Assembly: GCA_002150815.3 (NCBI GenBank)
Contig: NDFF03000212.1
Location: forward strand, 1 to 64,000
Source of the DNA: Grammothele lineata
Lineage: Eukaryota; Basidiomycota; Agaricomycetes; Polyporales; Polyporaceae
DNA length: 64,000 nucleotides
Direction of reading: 5' to 3'
Shown: piece after piece, positions 1 through 12,700 of the stretch
How the letters are laid out: every line of letters starts with the position of its first letter
Position numbering within the stretch: the first letter of the stretch is position 1
The notes under the pieces: model-generated
The model's database searches: none
Told to the model about the DNA's origin: nothing
Seen by the model: only the letters and a program-made list of their open reading frames with translations
Made by a program: the position numbers and the translations under genes

Positions 1-730
1 TACGTCACACTCTTGAGGTGGTATTAGTGGCACTGGCAGTCTTATACACTGGTCAGAGATCCGTGAAGTCTTCCAGGCGATCAGTCATGAGGATATAAGT
101 GTTCCATGGCCACCACTTCCGAAGCCATCATGGCGTAGCGGAAGCGGACGGTAGTGTATTGTTATCATGTGGCTACTCCATGATGTTGGATCGACTCTCG
201 GGTACGCCTTTTTTTCGATCGTGGTCACAACATATTTCCGAACGGCCCATGAGCCAGATTTGCTTTGCCCGATGGTGTCATGGCGATGAGTCATCGCGCA
301 TGTGGATACCACCTGCGTGGTTGGCCACGTATCTGCCACTGGTTTTTCTCCTGGAACCCACTGGCAGCCCGCCGCATGAATCCCACTGCGGGGTGTCTGG
401 CAGTGTAAGCGGTGGCGTAACGTCGGCGCGTCGGGCTTCGACGTCGGTCGTCGTCCTCGAGCGCTCCGGAGGTAATTATGCACGATAGCTGACGTTATTA
501 TCCGGATAAGCCTAAATATGACTATTCTAACGTCCAAACACGCGAGAGACGTCATCGTCGTTGGACGAGCCCCCGCACAAATCCCGGAGTCCCGCTGGTC
601 CCGCTCATCCCGCCATGCACTGGCACGCCCCCGCGACCTGCAGCGATGCGGAGCGTCCATGTCTCTCCGCATCCTCTACGCCCGCTCTCATAACCTCAGG
701 CCGCCGTCGCTGCACTTAAGTCTGCGCACA
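1..730. other. 5' edge, no gene supported
   Basis: Overlapping open frames exist on both strands, but none shows a recognisable domain, splice pattern or codon bias. The last 70 bases hold an alternative upstream start for the next gene. Confidence 0.5.
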
Positions 731-1504
731 ATGTCATCCACACCTTCGAGCTCCATCCAAGCCAAACTCGCCTCCTTCTCCACCTGCGAGCTCTCCGACG
801 CGCTCATCAAGCTCGGGTCCCCCCACGGCGGCCACATCCCCGACATACACATAATATCCTCCCCGGACGCCAACGCCCGCCTCTGCGGCCCGGCATACAC
901 CGTGCAGATGGTGCTGGGCTCGAACAAGGACGCCCCGAAGCTCTCCGCGCACTTCGTCGACACCGCGCCCGCAGGGTCGGTCATCGTGATCAACGCGCCC
1001 CCACGTGCGTGCCGCTCTTCCTCCTTTCCTCTTCGTGGATCTGAAACCCGTATGCTGAGCGTCTGCGCGCGTAATACAGGCGTGAAGAACGCCGTCTGGG
1101 GCGGGCTCATGACAGCGGGCGCACAGGCGCGCGGCGCGCTCGGGGTGGTCATCTCCGGCCGGTGCAGGGACCTCGCGGAGCACCGGGAAGCTTCGTTCCC
1201 CGTCTTCGCGAGGGGGCACTCGACGCTCGGCCAGGCCCCGTTCACGCGCCCGTCTGAGGTCAACGTCCCAGTGGAGATCGCGTGCGTGGACGTCTCTGAG
1301 GGGGAGTTCCCTCCTGTGAGAGTGGAGCCGGGGGATTGGGTGGTGGCGGACGAGGATGGGGTGGTGTGTGTTCCGGTGGGGAGGGCGGAGGAGGTGGTTG
1401 GGTTGGCGGCGAAGGGTCGGGAGGTGGACGCGCGGTGCATGGTGGATATCAAGGCGGGAAAGGGCGTTCAGGCGTCGTTCAAGTTGCATCGGGGGAAGCT
1501 GTAG
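731..1504 (+). CDS. RraA-like / HMG aldolase-fold family protein
   Basis: Two exons (731..1004 and 1080..1504) flank a 75-nt intron with GTGCGT donor and CAG acceptor. The intron is in frame, so the unspliced frame stays open. The product resembles the RraA / 4-hydroxy-4-methyl-2-oxoglutarate aldolase family. The N-terminus has the typical S-T-x-E-L-S-D-A-L helix, followed by a GGL...A.A...G..GVVISG segment and an Arg-Asp pair (GRCRD) where family members bind substrate and metal. A VEPGDWVVADEDGVVCVP stretch is characteristic of the C-terminal half. In fungi and bacteria such proteins are retro-aldolases or oxaloacetate decarboxylases, or bind RNase E in bacteria; substrate cannot be told here. 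An in-frame ATG at 659 would add 24 Arg- and Ser-rich residues that look like a mitochondrial presequence; I chose 731 because the family domain starts directly after it. Family call is good, exact reaction unknown. Confidence 0.82.
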   Translation: MSSTPSSSIQAKLASFSTCELSDALIKLGSPHGGHIPDIHIISSPDANARLCGPAYTVQMVLGSNKDAPKLSAHFVDTAPAGSVIVINAPPRACRSSSFPLRGSETRMLSVCARNTGVKNAVWGGLMTAGAQARGALGVVISGRCRDLAEHREASFPVFARGHSTLGQAPFTRPSEVNVPVEIACVDVSEGEFPPVRVEPGDWVVADEDGVVCVPVGRAEEVVGLAAKGREVDARCMVDIKAGKGVQASFKLHRGKL

Positions 1505-3733
1505 GTGATATGAAGATATCCCTTGCTCGTAGAGCTAGGAGTGCACCCACCGTGCGTGGCGATACTTTTCTTGTGCTACGTCATAGCTTAGTCATGAACC
1601 AGGTCACATGTATACACCCCTTGAATGACGTCCATAAGTTAGTACTTCCTTTCGTGACTGCATAATTGAATGGCTTGCTCAGCATCAACGCAAGTTGATA
1701 TGTGCCTTCAATATGGTGACTTGGCATACTTACTAGCGAACGACCTATTGTAAGCGCTTCTGCTGCTGGCCGCCTTCAAGTCCTTCGATTGAGTTTTCAA
1801 GCTTCAAGCGCTAGAAACTCGTTTCGATCGAAATCCCTTCTGAAGATAAGTAGTAAGTTGCCAACTACCTACTAGTGACTAGATAGAAATGCCTTTCACA
1901 AAGAAAGCAATAGGTCTATGCTATTCTCTTGACTAATCACGAGGAGCTCGGAGTCTGTTCGAATCTACACGGCATCCGTCTGTGAACTACGCATCCCAGT
2001 GCCAAGTCCATCTTGAACCCCGTTCTTTTCCCACGAGCTTCTCATTCCTAGGCCTGGATAATTGCTTGCACTATTATCGTTGACCTGCGAGGTCTCGCAA
2101 TCACGGTCCTTCATGCATCCAAGGGGCTCCTAATAGTACAGCCGCGATCTCGCGTGAACTCGTTGGTAACGCTTGGCCGACATCTGTGTGACGCGCCGTG
2201 GCGAACCTCGTCCACCCGTCGACACCCATTCCGGTTCTCAACCCCAACATGACTGCCCCGGTGGTCCCATTGACTCGTACACCATACCATCATCACGGAC
2301 CATTCATGTACCACTTACAAAGAGCTTCAACATTCACCTTCGATTCATGTGCATGGCACAATGCTGGATTACAGCGCTCGAATCTTGTAAGTACATCGGT
2401 AGCACCTCCGCCAGCAAATACGCACACTGCACAGTCACTGGTTCGAGGGCCTCAAATGCGTACACGCAGCTTTCCTGTACAACCGCCAAGACGAGCAAGG
2501 GTAGCGCCGTCGCCCGGCGCTTTTCGAGTGTCAACCGTCTCTCTGTAACCCCCGCACATGCGCCTAGTAAGCCTGATGACCACCCTACCGTACGCTCTGA
2601 AAACTGACAGCGGACTTTGAGCGAGCGACTTCGAACCGTAGTACGGTGTTCCTACCCGTACTATTGTTACGCCCGTATTTACCAGGACCAGACAGCGGAT
2701 TAGATTCTGGGGTGCACAAGGGTGCACAAGGTTTGCTCCAACCGTGTTCCCTAGTCTCAGATTAGTAGAATTCTCTATAGCTCTATAAAGTTAGTTGCCA
2801 GGAGTCCGCCCGGGTTCTGATGGCCTACGGATTCGTGTCTTCGCGTGGAAACTCCATACGGATACCTGGCCGGTGTCGAATCTGGAGAGCTGTTCGTTGA
2901 CCGAGGCCGCCAGTTGTAGACGCAACCTGGGTCCAAAACGCAATGGCTGGAGGTTGTAAAGCCTGGCGCGAGGCCGGCCCGGGAGTATGGGATCTCCAGA
3001 TCAATGCGGGGCGGAGGAATATTGCTGTGCACGGCCCCGGCGGTAGAATGGCTGTGTACGATTGGTAGGCGAAGGCACAGGCGGCTATTCTTTGATTATG
3101 ACTTTCTCCAAGTATTGCTTCCATCTTCCGGGCAACGAGATCATCACCTTCTTGATCACGTCTAAACCGGCCTCGAGGTCGATCACCAAGTAGGCAGTAT
3201 GCACTCTGTCCGTAGCAATGCTCCTTGTCTTACTCGGGATATCGTGTCTCTCCGTACATATCCAGGATTCCGACAAGCATCGGAACTATCACTGAGGCTC
3301 TCTTGCCGCCGAGAGGGAACACGTCGATCAGGAGGACGCGAAAGGACGAGGCGTCGGTTGCGCTGCTGATGAGCGGCTGAAGCATCTGCCAGGACAGGCC
3401 ATCCTCCGCACGCGTGCGCCTGGGAATGATTGCACGGACTACGGCCACGGGATGGCCGCAGATGGCCGCCCGGGCTCTTTGGGTTGGTCGCCCTGGGCAG
3501 GGTCCTCCAAGGCGCATGTGGAGAAACCGACCTCTGCCGTCCGACCAAGGTGAGACAAGATCGCAGCAGACCCTCCGCCAGCTCCGACGTCCCCGTCGCT
3601 GCCCATCGTCGCCGTTCCGTGCGTGTCGTCCCGGTCCTGCGTCTTCCCCGCACGCTCCCCCCTTCCCGCAGGCCCTTTCTCCTTCGTTCTCCTCCCCCAT
3701 CCCCGCGCGCTGTATGCGCCCCCTTCGTCCCCC
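1505..3733. other. Intergenic, no gene supported
   Basis: Small open frames occur on both strands (notably 3085-3749 on minus) but no intact domain or splice-consistent model was found. The last 130 bases before 3734 are C/T-rich, as in many fungal promoters, and probably form the promoter and 5' UTR of the glutaminase gene. Confidence 0.5.
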
Positions 3734-6700
3734 ATGCTGCCGGCAACACTATGGTACCTTCTCTTCTCCGTTTTCACAACGCTGGTTCGTGCCCAGGGCC
3801 CCGTCCAGTCATTCTTTCCTGCTTCCGTCCCGCTCGCCGTCCGTTCTCCGTATATGAGCGCATGGGCTCCTAGCACAAACACCTCCGGCCACTTGTCCGA
3901 CACATGGCCCGTCTTCGGGTTGCAATCGGTGCGTTTCTCTCTCTCGTTCACGCGTGAAAGCCGTGTCGTGGTCTGAACTCCTGGACCCCACAAATGTATA
4001 GGCAATCCTGGGTTGGGCAGGCAAGATCAGGGTGGACGGCCAGTCGTATTCGTGGTTGGGCAACGACCGTATACCCTCCATCGCGAACGAGTCCGTCGTC
4101 ACGAACGTCCAAATCACCCCGACGCGCTCCATCTATGTCATGCAAGCCGGCCCAATGAACGTCACCGTTACTTTCCTTTCTCCAATCGAGGTGAGTCCGT
4201 ACAGTACATTCTTTCCTCCAACAAGCACCCCCATCGCCCGGGTGTCCGAGTCCGGCATCCGGTCAATTGCACCCGCCCCCTACATGCCAGGCGCTAACAG
4301 TATCACGGTGTGCCGCGCCAGCCCGACGACTGGGTCAAGCAGTCCCTCCCGTTCTCGTACGTCTCGATCGAGGCCACCTCCACCGACGGCAACGAGCACT
4401 CCGTCCAGGTCTACTCCGACATTAGCGCAGGTGAGTACAAGGCGCGCACAGCCGCTGCGCGGGGCGCGCGCGATCCGCGGTGGCGAGGCCCGCGCCTTTC
4501 CCAATCTCGAGTCTCGGGCGCATCACGCTGACTCGGGCGCGCCCCTCCCCCAACCCCCCTCCCCCGAACGCGCAGAGTGGGTATCGGGCAACAGGAGCAG
4601 CCTCGTCAAGTGGGCCAACCATGTCACGGGCACGAGCGTCTTCCACGAGATAGAGCTGCAGAACCCGCAGGCGAACGTCGAGATCAACCACCAGGCGCAG
4701 GATGGCAAGGCGTATTTCGCCATGGCGTCGGTGCGTGTGCCTTTCTTTCGTGTTTTGATACCCTCTCCCCTTTTTGTAGTGCTCATTTGTTTGTCGGCTT
4801 GCGTAACCCTCAGAGGCCAGGCGTGACATGGCAGATCGACGGGGACGCGGCCACCCGCAACCAGTTCGTCAACAATGGGCTTCTAACGAACACCATGTCG
4901 ACCGCGTTCGCGTCCATCTCCCCGTGCGTCGTTCTGCCTGCCTGCCTCTCGCAATGTAGCCTGGCACTGACGAAACGCATCCCACAGCGTCTTCACCGTC
5001 TTCGCCATCTCCGTCGACCTTGGCCAGATCTCATCAACGTCCTCCCCCGTCGCGTGGGCCGTTGGATACGTGCGCGACCCCGTGGTGCAGTTCACGACTT
5101 TCAGCGGCGAGACTCAGAATCGCCGGTCGTACTTTTTCTCGCAGTATTCGGATATCAGCTCCGCTGTGAGTGCTCCGTCCCTCCTTTGAGTTCTCCTCGC
5201 TTACGCTCCGCTGCGCTTCTCCCCGCCACACACCCACAGATCGACGCATTCACAGCCGACTTCTCCGCCGCACACGACCGCGCCGTCTCTCTCGACTCCC
5301 GCATCACCTCCGCCGCCGCCCAGATCTCGAGCAACTACGCGGACCTCGTCGCGCTGGGGGCGCGCCAGACGCTGGGCGCGCTCGACATCACGGTGTTGGG
5401 CAAGGACGACGGGAGCGTGGACGCGGGGGACGTGTTGGTATTCATGAAGGATGTGGGGACTTCGCAGTGAGTGTTTTGGGTTCTTTCCGAGCGACGTGCC
5501 CGTGTCCCGGGGCTCTGGAGTGCTGGTGCTGATGATACGTGCTGCGTATGTAGGCGCGTGAACCCCGTGGAGAAGATGTACGCTGCGTTCCCGGCGTACC
5601 TCTACTTGAACGTGTCGCTCGCTGGGAAGATGCTCGCCCCGCTGCTGGAAGTCCAGGACGACCTGACTGGACAGGCGTTCGCCGCGCAGGACATTGGTAC
5701 GCGTGCCTCCTAGTAGATTCTCGCTGTTGATATCGCTCGACTGACTACTTGTTATACGATTCTTTGCGATAGGCCTGACATACCCACTTGCAACGGGAAC
5801 CCGCGGCCCGCATACGCAGGGCGTCGAACGTGAGTGGCGTGACTTGCTTTCACGTATGTCTAGAAAGCTTACAGTGCCTTGCAGAGTCCGGGAACATGTT
5901 GATTATGATGTTGGCACAGGCTAGGTTCTCAGGCGATGGGACGCTGCTCTTCCAGCACGTAAGTTCCGCACCCCCCGCTCTACCGAAGAAATACACTCAT
6001 GATTTTGATATTTGATAGTACAACCTGACGAAGCGATGGGCAGACTACCTCGTCACCAGCTCGCTCACCCCCTCTGGCCAGTGCGTCTTTCTTGCGCTCT
6101 TCCCGCTGAACTGCTCTGACCATAGTGCGAATGGGTGGGCTTGCAGATCAGACGCAGACAGCGAGAACAACGCGAACATGACCAACCTCGCGATCAAGGG
6201 CATCATCGGCGTGAAGGCCATGGCCGAGATCAGCCGCTCGCTCGGGAAGGACTTCGACGCCCAGCAGTACGACGTGCGTCCTTCCTATTGTCCTGCTTGC
6301 TCTGCCCAATCTGTGCTGACTCCTCTGTGACGTTTGAAAGAACAACGCGTCTGCGATGCTCGGGTCGTGGCAGTCTCTGGCAGCGTCATCCGACCAAGGA
6401 CACCTGTTGGGCGAGTACGGCCAGCAGGATTCGTGGGCGCTGCTGTATAACATCTATGCGGACAAGCTCATTGGGACCGACCTCGTCACCCAAGCTGTAC
6501 GTCTTCCTCTCCTTCTTGCTAGGCTCTGTTATTGACGCGCGTGCTAACGGGCTTCGTAGGTCTTAGATGGCCAGACGCAGCTCTACAGCACCCTTCTCGC
6601 GCAAGGTACGTTCGCGGACGGTTGCTATGCGCGTCACGCATTCCCATGTCTCATGCCGTCATCGTAGCCCCTCCATTTGGCCTCCCCATCGATAGCACCG

Positions 6701-8072
6701 CAGGGGACACCAGCAGTATGGGTACGTCTATTATCCTATGATCGCCTCAGGCACCCAATCAGCGCCCAGATCCACGCTGACCACGACCATTCGAATCATT
6801 GATTTTAGCCTGGCTGGTATTCACGTCCGCGACCGCGACCGACGCGGGCGTGCGCAACCAGCTCATCCAAGGCGCGTGGACGCGCGCGGACTCCAACCAG
6901 ACGGCCGGACCTTTCCCGGATCATTACAACGTCGCGGACGGCAACGTGCTCGATGGGACTTCGGGGTGGGTGTCTCACCTCTCTGCTCGCGATCGTGTGC
7001 CTCGCGACGGCTAGTACTCGTGCTTACCAGCCCCACCATTTACTTACGTAGCCCTAGCGCGGGTGCTATGTTCGCACACCTGGCGTTGACGTGAGTACTC
7101 GTCTTCTTCGAGCGACCCCGCAGCGGTTCAGTATCTGATTGTCTTCTTCCGCCCCCTCCCCCAACCTGCGTTATTGCCCCCGCACGCAGTGTCGCTAACA
7201 CGACGATCACCGTTCCCGCGAGCGCGTCGGAGACCTCTAACCCCGGGGGCGCCAACGGTAGCACCTCCTCCGCCTCCAGCTCTAACGCGGGCGCGATCGC
7301 AGGCGGCATCGTGGGCGGCATCGCCGTGGTCGGCATTGCTGTTGGCGCGCTGCTCTACTTCCGTCGCAGGCAGCGCCGCCGCGAACGTCTTGCAGACGAG
7401 TCTGAGAAGATCGACTTCATGGACTCCCATAGGCCCTCTCTACATCCCTTCCAGGTGTACGGACATGAGCAGCAGCAGTCGTACTACGGCGGTGCTGGTG
7501 GGGCGGGTCAGGACGCCTCTTACGGCTACGGCGGCGCATACCAGGGCCCTGCGTCAGACTACACATCTGGTTCGCAGGCAGGTGAGATAGCGGCAGCAGC
7601 AGCTGGAACAGGCATGGTAGCATACGCCGCGGCAGGTGCGACCTCCGCCGAGACGCACTCGCCCACCCGCCCCTCCCACTCCCACTCCCACTCCGACGCC
7701 GCCTCCGCGCCCGCGCCCCAGTCACCTAGCGGGCTCGCGTACCTCGGCCAACCATCGCCGCCCCTACCGCCCCTACCATCGCCGCCGCCGCCTCCTCTGT
7801 CAGCCAAAGCGCGCGAGCGGCTAATGAACCTCCAACAAGCGCACGAGAACAATACTTACGCGCCCTCCATCGCCGACTCTGGGGTAGCGCCGACGGTCAC
7901 GACCGAGTCGAGCCGCGACCCGCTCTCCCTTGGGGGGAGCGGCGCGAGCGCGGCGGGCTCGCTGTCCCCGACGGACGTGCTCGGGCTCCGTGCGGAGGTG
8001 GAGAACCTGAGGAGGGTGATGCAGGAGATTCGTGCGGAACGGTTCGAGCCCCCGCCTCAATATGCTGGATAG
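3734..8072 (+). CDS. GtaA-type glutaminase with C-terminal TM anchor
   Basis: Eighteen exons join in frame to about 993 residues: 3734-3928, 4002-4190, 4301-4430, 4576-4730, 4814-4923, 4988-5165, 5240-5466, 5554-5696, 5773-5829, 5885-5958, 6019-6080, 6147-6273, 6341-6496, 6560-6605, 6668-6721, 6809-6965, 7052-7090, 7190-8072. A signal peptide (MLPATLWYLLFSVF...) opens the protein. The body matches fungal glutaminase GtaA / DUF4965-DUF1793 proteins: a P-A-Y-L-Y-L-N segment, SGNMLIMMLAQA, TNLAIKGIIG and GLPIDS. GtaA hydrolyses extracellular glutamine to glutamate. After the domain comes a Ser/Gly linker, one hydrophobic helix (about 7285-7355, Gly/Ala/Ile/Val-rich) followed by a basic RRRQRRR stop-transfer, and a roughly 230-residue Pro/Ser/His-rich cytosolic tail ending in a short predicted coiled coil. 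Typical secreted GtaA lacks such an anchor. The 3' end is partly duplicated at 20.7 kb. Family is confident; enzyme activity is inferred. Confidence 0.88.
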
Positions 8073-8494
8073 TAGGCATAGTTTACGAGTGGACTGCGCG
8101 TGCGTTGGCCATGGGCTGCGGTGTATATGCATTTGTATATGTAGGTTCGACGGTTCTCAGTGTCTTTTTTCGTCGATGTCGGTGGCCTCCGATCGCGACC
8201 TTTTTCTGGATCCCGTTTTGTCCGCTCGGCGTACCCTCATTTGTGTTTCTGCTCGTCGCTTGCTTAGTATACGACACTCTTACTTCCTCTTGTACATAAG
8301 TAGATACTACTTACTCTGTTTATCGCCGTCGCGGCTGTTCCTCCTCAACCGGCCGCATTACGGCCATGGCTGTAGCGGTAGCAGAAGAGTCGACGAATGG
8401 CCTCGAAGAAAGGTGCATCCGGTTGAGCGGTCGCGACCAGCAGGTACACTTACAGTGAACGTGGATGGCGGACCGGACGGGCCGGGACTAAACG
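7872..8494 (+). repeat. Segmental duplication, copy A
   Basis: The last roughly 65 codons of the glutaminase gene plus about 420 bp downstream recur in the same orientation at 20725..21382. Shared landmarks include the GGGGTAGCGCCGACGGT start and a GGACCGGACGGGCCGGGACT end. Copy A is the one attached to the full gene. Confidence 0.9.
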
Positions 8495-9538
8495 GAGCGA
8501 CCCTTGGGTACTTGGTTGCTTGAGGGGCGATGCAAAGCCCGCCAGTCCGATTCCCTTTACTTTACAAGAACAGACGGTTACAGGGTCATGGGGGCGGACG
8601 CTGGTCCTTCAATTTATATCTCGACTCAATCTCCGACTCGATTCCGAAGTCAAGTTATCATGCCTCTGGATTCACGCTCAGGCTGGATCAACATCTTGAA
8701 TCGCCGTCAGTGAGTACCTATGCTGAAGTCCGCTCCAAACGGCTTTGTGACCTTTTCCATTGGGGGCCCTATCGGTTTGAAAATAGCTGTGACTCTTCCC
8801 GTGTTTCGTGCTTCAGCCCAAGATGGTGCGCAGTTGGCGCGCGAACCACCTTCAATCGACACCGGTCTCCCGGATCTCGTAGGCGAGCTATATCGCTTCA
8901 CCTCGCGGTCCCCAGCAGGATGCCTGCTGCGCTCTCACTTCGGTTTTCAGCTTGAAGGCTCAATCCCTGCCTCGGTCCTCGAACATGAGCAACCCCAGCG
9001 GTGAAGAGACAGAAAGACGTTGAAGGTGAGTGCCGTTGGAGCAAATGAGACTGTCAGCCTGAGGCTTATGGCGCGAATCCCTCTCGTAGTCCTCATGTCA
9101 CAAGCTCCAAGCACAGCCCGGCCTTCTGGATGGTCATCGCATCTGCCCTCATGACAGACCTCCTCTCCCTACTCGACTTGGTGAGATCCCCCTCCCTCCG
9201 ACATTCTATCAATCTCATAGTATCTGACCAGTACTCACATCCTCCCAGACGGCATTCTCGACAGCTCTTCCTACCATTGTCGACCATCTCAAGAGGGCAG
9301 GCTTCATCTAGGCTGGGAGCGCCTACGCCATTGCCTCGACAGCTGCTACCCCTCTAGTTGAAGACGAGTCTTCTCCGCGTTCGGTCGCAAACTGGTGATA
9401 CTCGCGTTCGTGCTCGCGTTCGCGGCCGGTTCCGCGATCTGTGGCACGCCGTTCATGCGCTACATTCTTCACGGACGTCATCGGATTCGCAGGATGGGTT
9501 TCGTGTAGTAGCGACCCCGTGTATGTATCCTATCTGGG
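8495..9538. other. Intergenic, no gene supported
   Basis: Short open frames only; no domain or splice-consistent model seen. It separates the duplicated block from the transposon-like locus. Confidence 0.5.
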
Positions 9539-9552
9539 AGGACCCCCGAATA
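9539..9552 (+). repeat. Left 14-bp inverted repeat
   Basis: AGGACCCCCGAATA; the exact reverse complement is found at 16167-16180, 6.6 kb away, beyond the opposite end of the transposon-like gene. Confidence 0.55.
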
Positions 9553-9777
9553 TCCTGCACGAGCTCACATCTTCCGGGGGTCTAGAAGAGGCCGTTTTCG
9601 GGGGTCCGGCCTACGGCCGGATTCGGTGATCTGACTATAACCTCCGGCCGGTCAAGCCAGATTCGGTTGTCCGCGGCATACAACATCAGTCGGATTCGCG
9701 TTTTTCTCCACGAATTCGCGCTTCCCGCGCGACAGAATGCTTTCTACATGTTCTACATACTCGTATCTATAGATCTA

Positions 9778-12700
9778 CTAGTGTTTTGCCTTCATCTTCT
9801 TCGTCTTGGCACCTTTCTCGCCCTCAACATTGTCAGCATCACCAGGCGCCCGCTTGTTCCGCTTCCGTGACTCCTTCAGCAGCCCCTCGGCGGCCTCGAT
9901 AATCTGCGTTGCATGTGTCTCGACCTCTCGGAACTTCGCCAAGAGATCCGCCTTCAAAGTGAGCATAGGAAGACCGGCATGGAAAGGGATGGTTGTTTCG
10001 ATCGGGCTCGAACAGAACGAGTCGAACGAAGTCAGGAGGTCTTCTTGGTGGAGGAATAGGTAAGTGGGCGAATCGGCTGTAGTTCCACTAGATGCTGATG
10101 CTGTGAACGGAGTCACCACGCGGACGTCGGGGCCCATCGTCGCGTACGCGAGAACCACGAAACGCGACAAATCCTTCACATTGGTGCATTTGTCCGCAAA
10201 ATTGTGCGTCGGGCGCTGTCCTCCTCCCTTGGTATAAACAATCTCGACTAACGAGTTCGGAGTAGTCAGTAAATAATGTAGAACGTGTCTGCGTTTTCAT
10301 ACCCACCTTTTCCTAATGATATCTTCTGTGACTTGTAGACAGCAACCCATGATCCGCGCCGCAGAGGGTGAAACAGCGAAATGCCCGCCGAGGACAATGT
10401 GAAGGAGAAGCCGCGTTCTACGTTGCGGTAAATTCGTCCTCGGAGTCCTGATCCGTCGCCGCCTTCACATATGTACTGATCAGTCACCCGTGTCGCAGAA
10501 TAAGGTTCGAGAAGCCTCACTTTCGGCGGCAGTCTGCCCACCACCCACGTCGACGGCTTTGTTCTCTCCCACCATCTCCTCTCCAGCACCCTCCTCCGCG
10601 GCGTTCGTCGTGGTAGCGTCCGCCGCCGCCTCTCCGTCATCCATCACCATCGTTGTTGGCTCAACCACGCCTTGCCCCCGCCACCTCACCCGCCTCTCGA
10701 CACCGGAGGCTTCCGCCTTCCCATCCGTGCGACCTGCTGCTCGACGGGATTGGATGGACGCCGACATCACCCGCGTCAGCTGCGATACGAGGCCGGCCTT
10801 CAGCTCGGTGCTGTCCCCAGGCAAGCGTACGTCAGACTCTGGCACCGTACTCCACTCCGAAGCCTCCAAGGACTTCAGAGCCCCAGTGGCGATCGCGTTG
10901 TTGTAACGGTAAGTGATTGCGCTGGTCGCCTCACGGGTCTCGTGTCGTTTACGTTCCTCGATCAAGGCATTGAAGTTGAACGACCACGCCGAGCCCATGG
11001 CCAAAGGTTCCCGAAGGCGTGTCAGGGTCTCCGTGTAAGTTTCCGCTCGATTGCTTGTGTCAGACGTGTTCTGACGTGGTTGTTGTCCAGTGTTCTCTTC
11101 ACCAGCATCGGACGTCGACTCTCCCGTGTTGGATCTGTCGACGTGTAGCTTGACCGCCGCAACGTCGTCTCGTGAGTTGAGCTCTCTCTGGATCAAGTCC
11201 AGTACGCTACTGATATGATCACGGTATTGCTCGGTGTCAGGTTCATCCGGTAGGCTGTCGATGGTATCTTCTCTGAGAAGCAAGTCCAAGTGAATATAAA
11301 GGTATGTGTCATGTCTCAACGCTGACACTCACAATGCCAACTGATCATGAATTGTTGTTGCGACAGCCTGTAGTGCGATGTCTACTATTGCCTCATCGCC
11401 GTCGAGGGTGTATTCACCTCTCGTGAACTGTTCGCCGTCCTTGCGGAGGAGTTCCGCGAGATGTTCGGTTGGAGATAACGACTTCGGTAGCGTCGTCTCT
11501 GGCATTGGGTCATCGTCCGACAGGGATTTCAAGGCCTCTGCGAGTGCGTCTTCGTCGACTACAGGCAACGCTGTGAGTCTAATTCCGAGGATGGTTAGGA
11601 GCGATTGAGCTTCTGCGTAAGCAACCTTGATCATCTCTTCGAACTCATTGTCTGACGGAAACATGGCCAGGTTGGCCAAGTTGATCCCTCGCGTGTCGAA
11701 GTACGAATGGTGATACCCATACCGACTTGCGGCCGCTTTCGCCTGTGTGCCCTTCATCTTGTTTCGTAGCTCTCCGCCCATGAGTACGATGACCTTGCGG
11801 AGCATTGTAAGCCATTCGACGAAGGTAAAGTCTTTCTGCACCTTCCTCGCGCACCCGAAGAGATGCTCACACGGCTCAGTAGAGTTCAACCAGTGGAAGA
11901 GGGGGACATCAGGGAAGAAGTCACGGTGGACGAGGATAAGAGTAAGCATAGCGTTGATGAAGATTGTGAGGATGTCGTAAAGCTCGCGTGTTAGAAAGTG
12001 AGTGTGTGTGCTGTAGTGTGGATGCTGGAGAATGTACTGATGCCAGCTATCCAGGAAGAACTTTCCCCGCCAAAGCATCTTGATGCGTTCGCAGTGTGTA
12101 AGGTCCCTATTTTGCTGCGCGTCCACGACCTCGCCAATGATGAAAATATAGACGGCCAGGCCGAGCTCATCAGGAAGAGTGCGACTGATGTAGTCAAGGG
12201 TTGCCGAGGAGAAGAGGCGAGCGGCAGCGCGGTCGTCCTGTTTGTCAACTCCGATGATGTCCGACTTCAGCAGCGGTGAATAGTCTCCTTCTGCGAGATG
12301 CGCTAGCTGACCATAATGGACTAGGTAACGTCCTAGGACGAGAACACGCGCTCCAGATGTAGCGCTCCCGCGCCCGTTCTTCTTCGCGTGTTTTCCATCG
12401 GATGACATGATGCATGGCTTCCCGTTTTTCAATGTAGGCGCTTTCAGTAGTAACGGTGGCTGGCCAGGAACAGGATGAGGGAACTCCCAGATGTGAATCC
12501 TTCCCTCTGCGAACGCCTCCTGTTGGAGGTCCTTAGTGAGTCCACGTTCGGTCTCGACGCCATCCACATTGTATGATAAGATGTGCATGCCTCGTGCAGC
12601 CAGCTTCTCTTCAACTTGGTTGTGCCACGATCGTAGCTCTGGTCGGCTGACGCTATTCTTTAAGGCCATTGTTGCAACCAAGATCGGTGGTACCCCAATG

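Noticed and set aside
85..672. 195-codon minus frame at the left edge
   Set aside because: No domain, biased composition and overlap with the RraA-like promoter; likely chance.
3085..3749. Minus-strand frames with a segment resembling a helicase Walker A region (DVFPLGGK)
   Set aside because: No intact GKS/T motif, no flanking helicase blocks and stops nearby; similarity too weak to call even a pseudogene.
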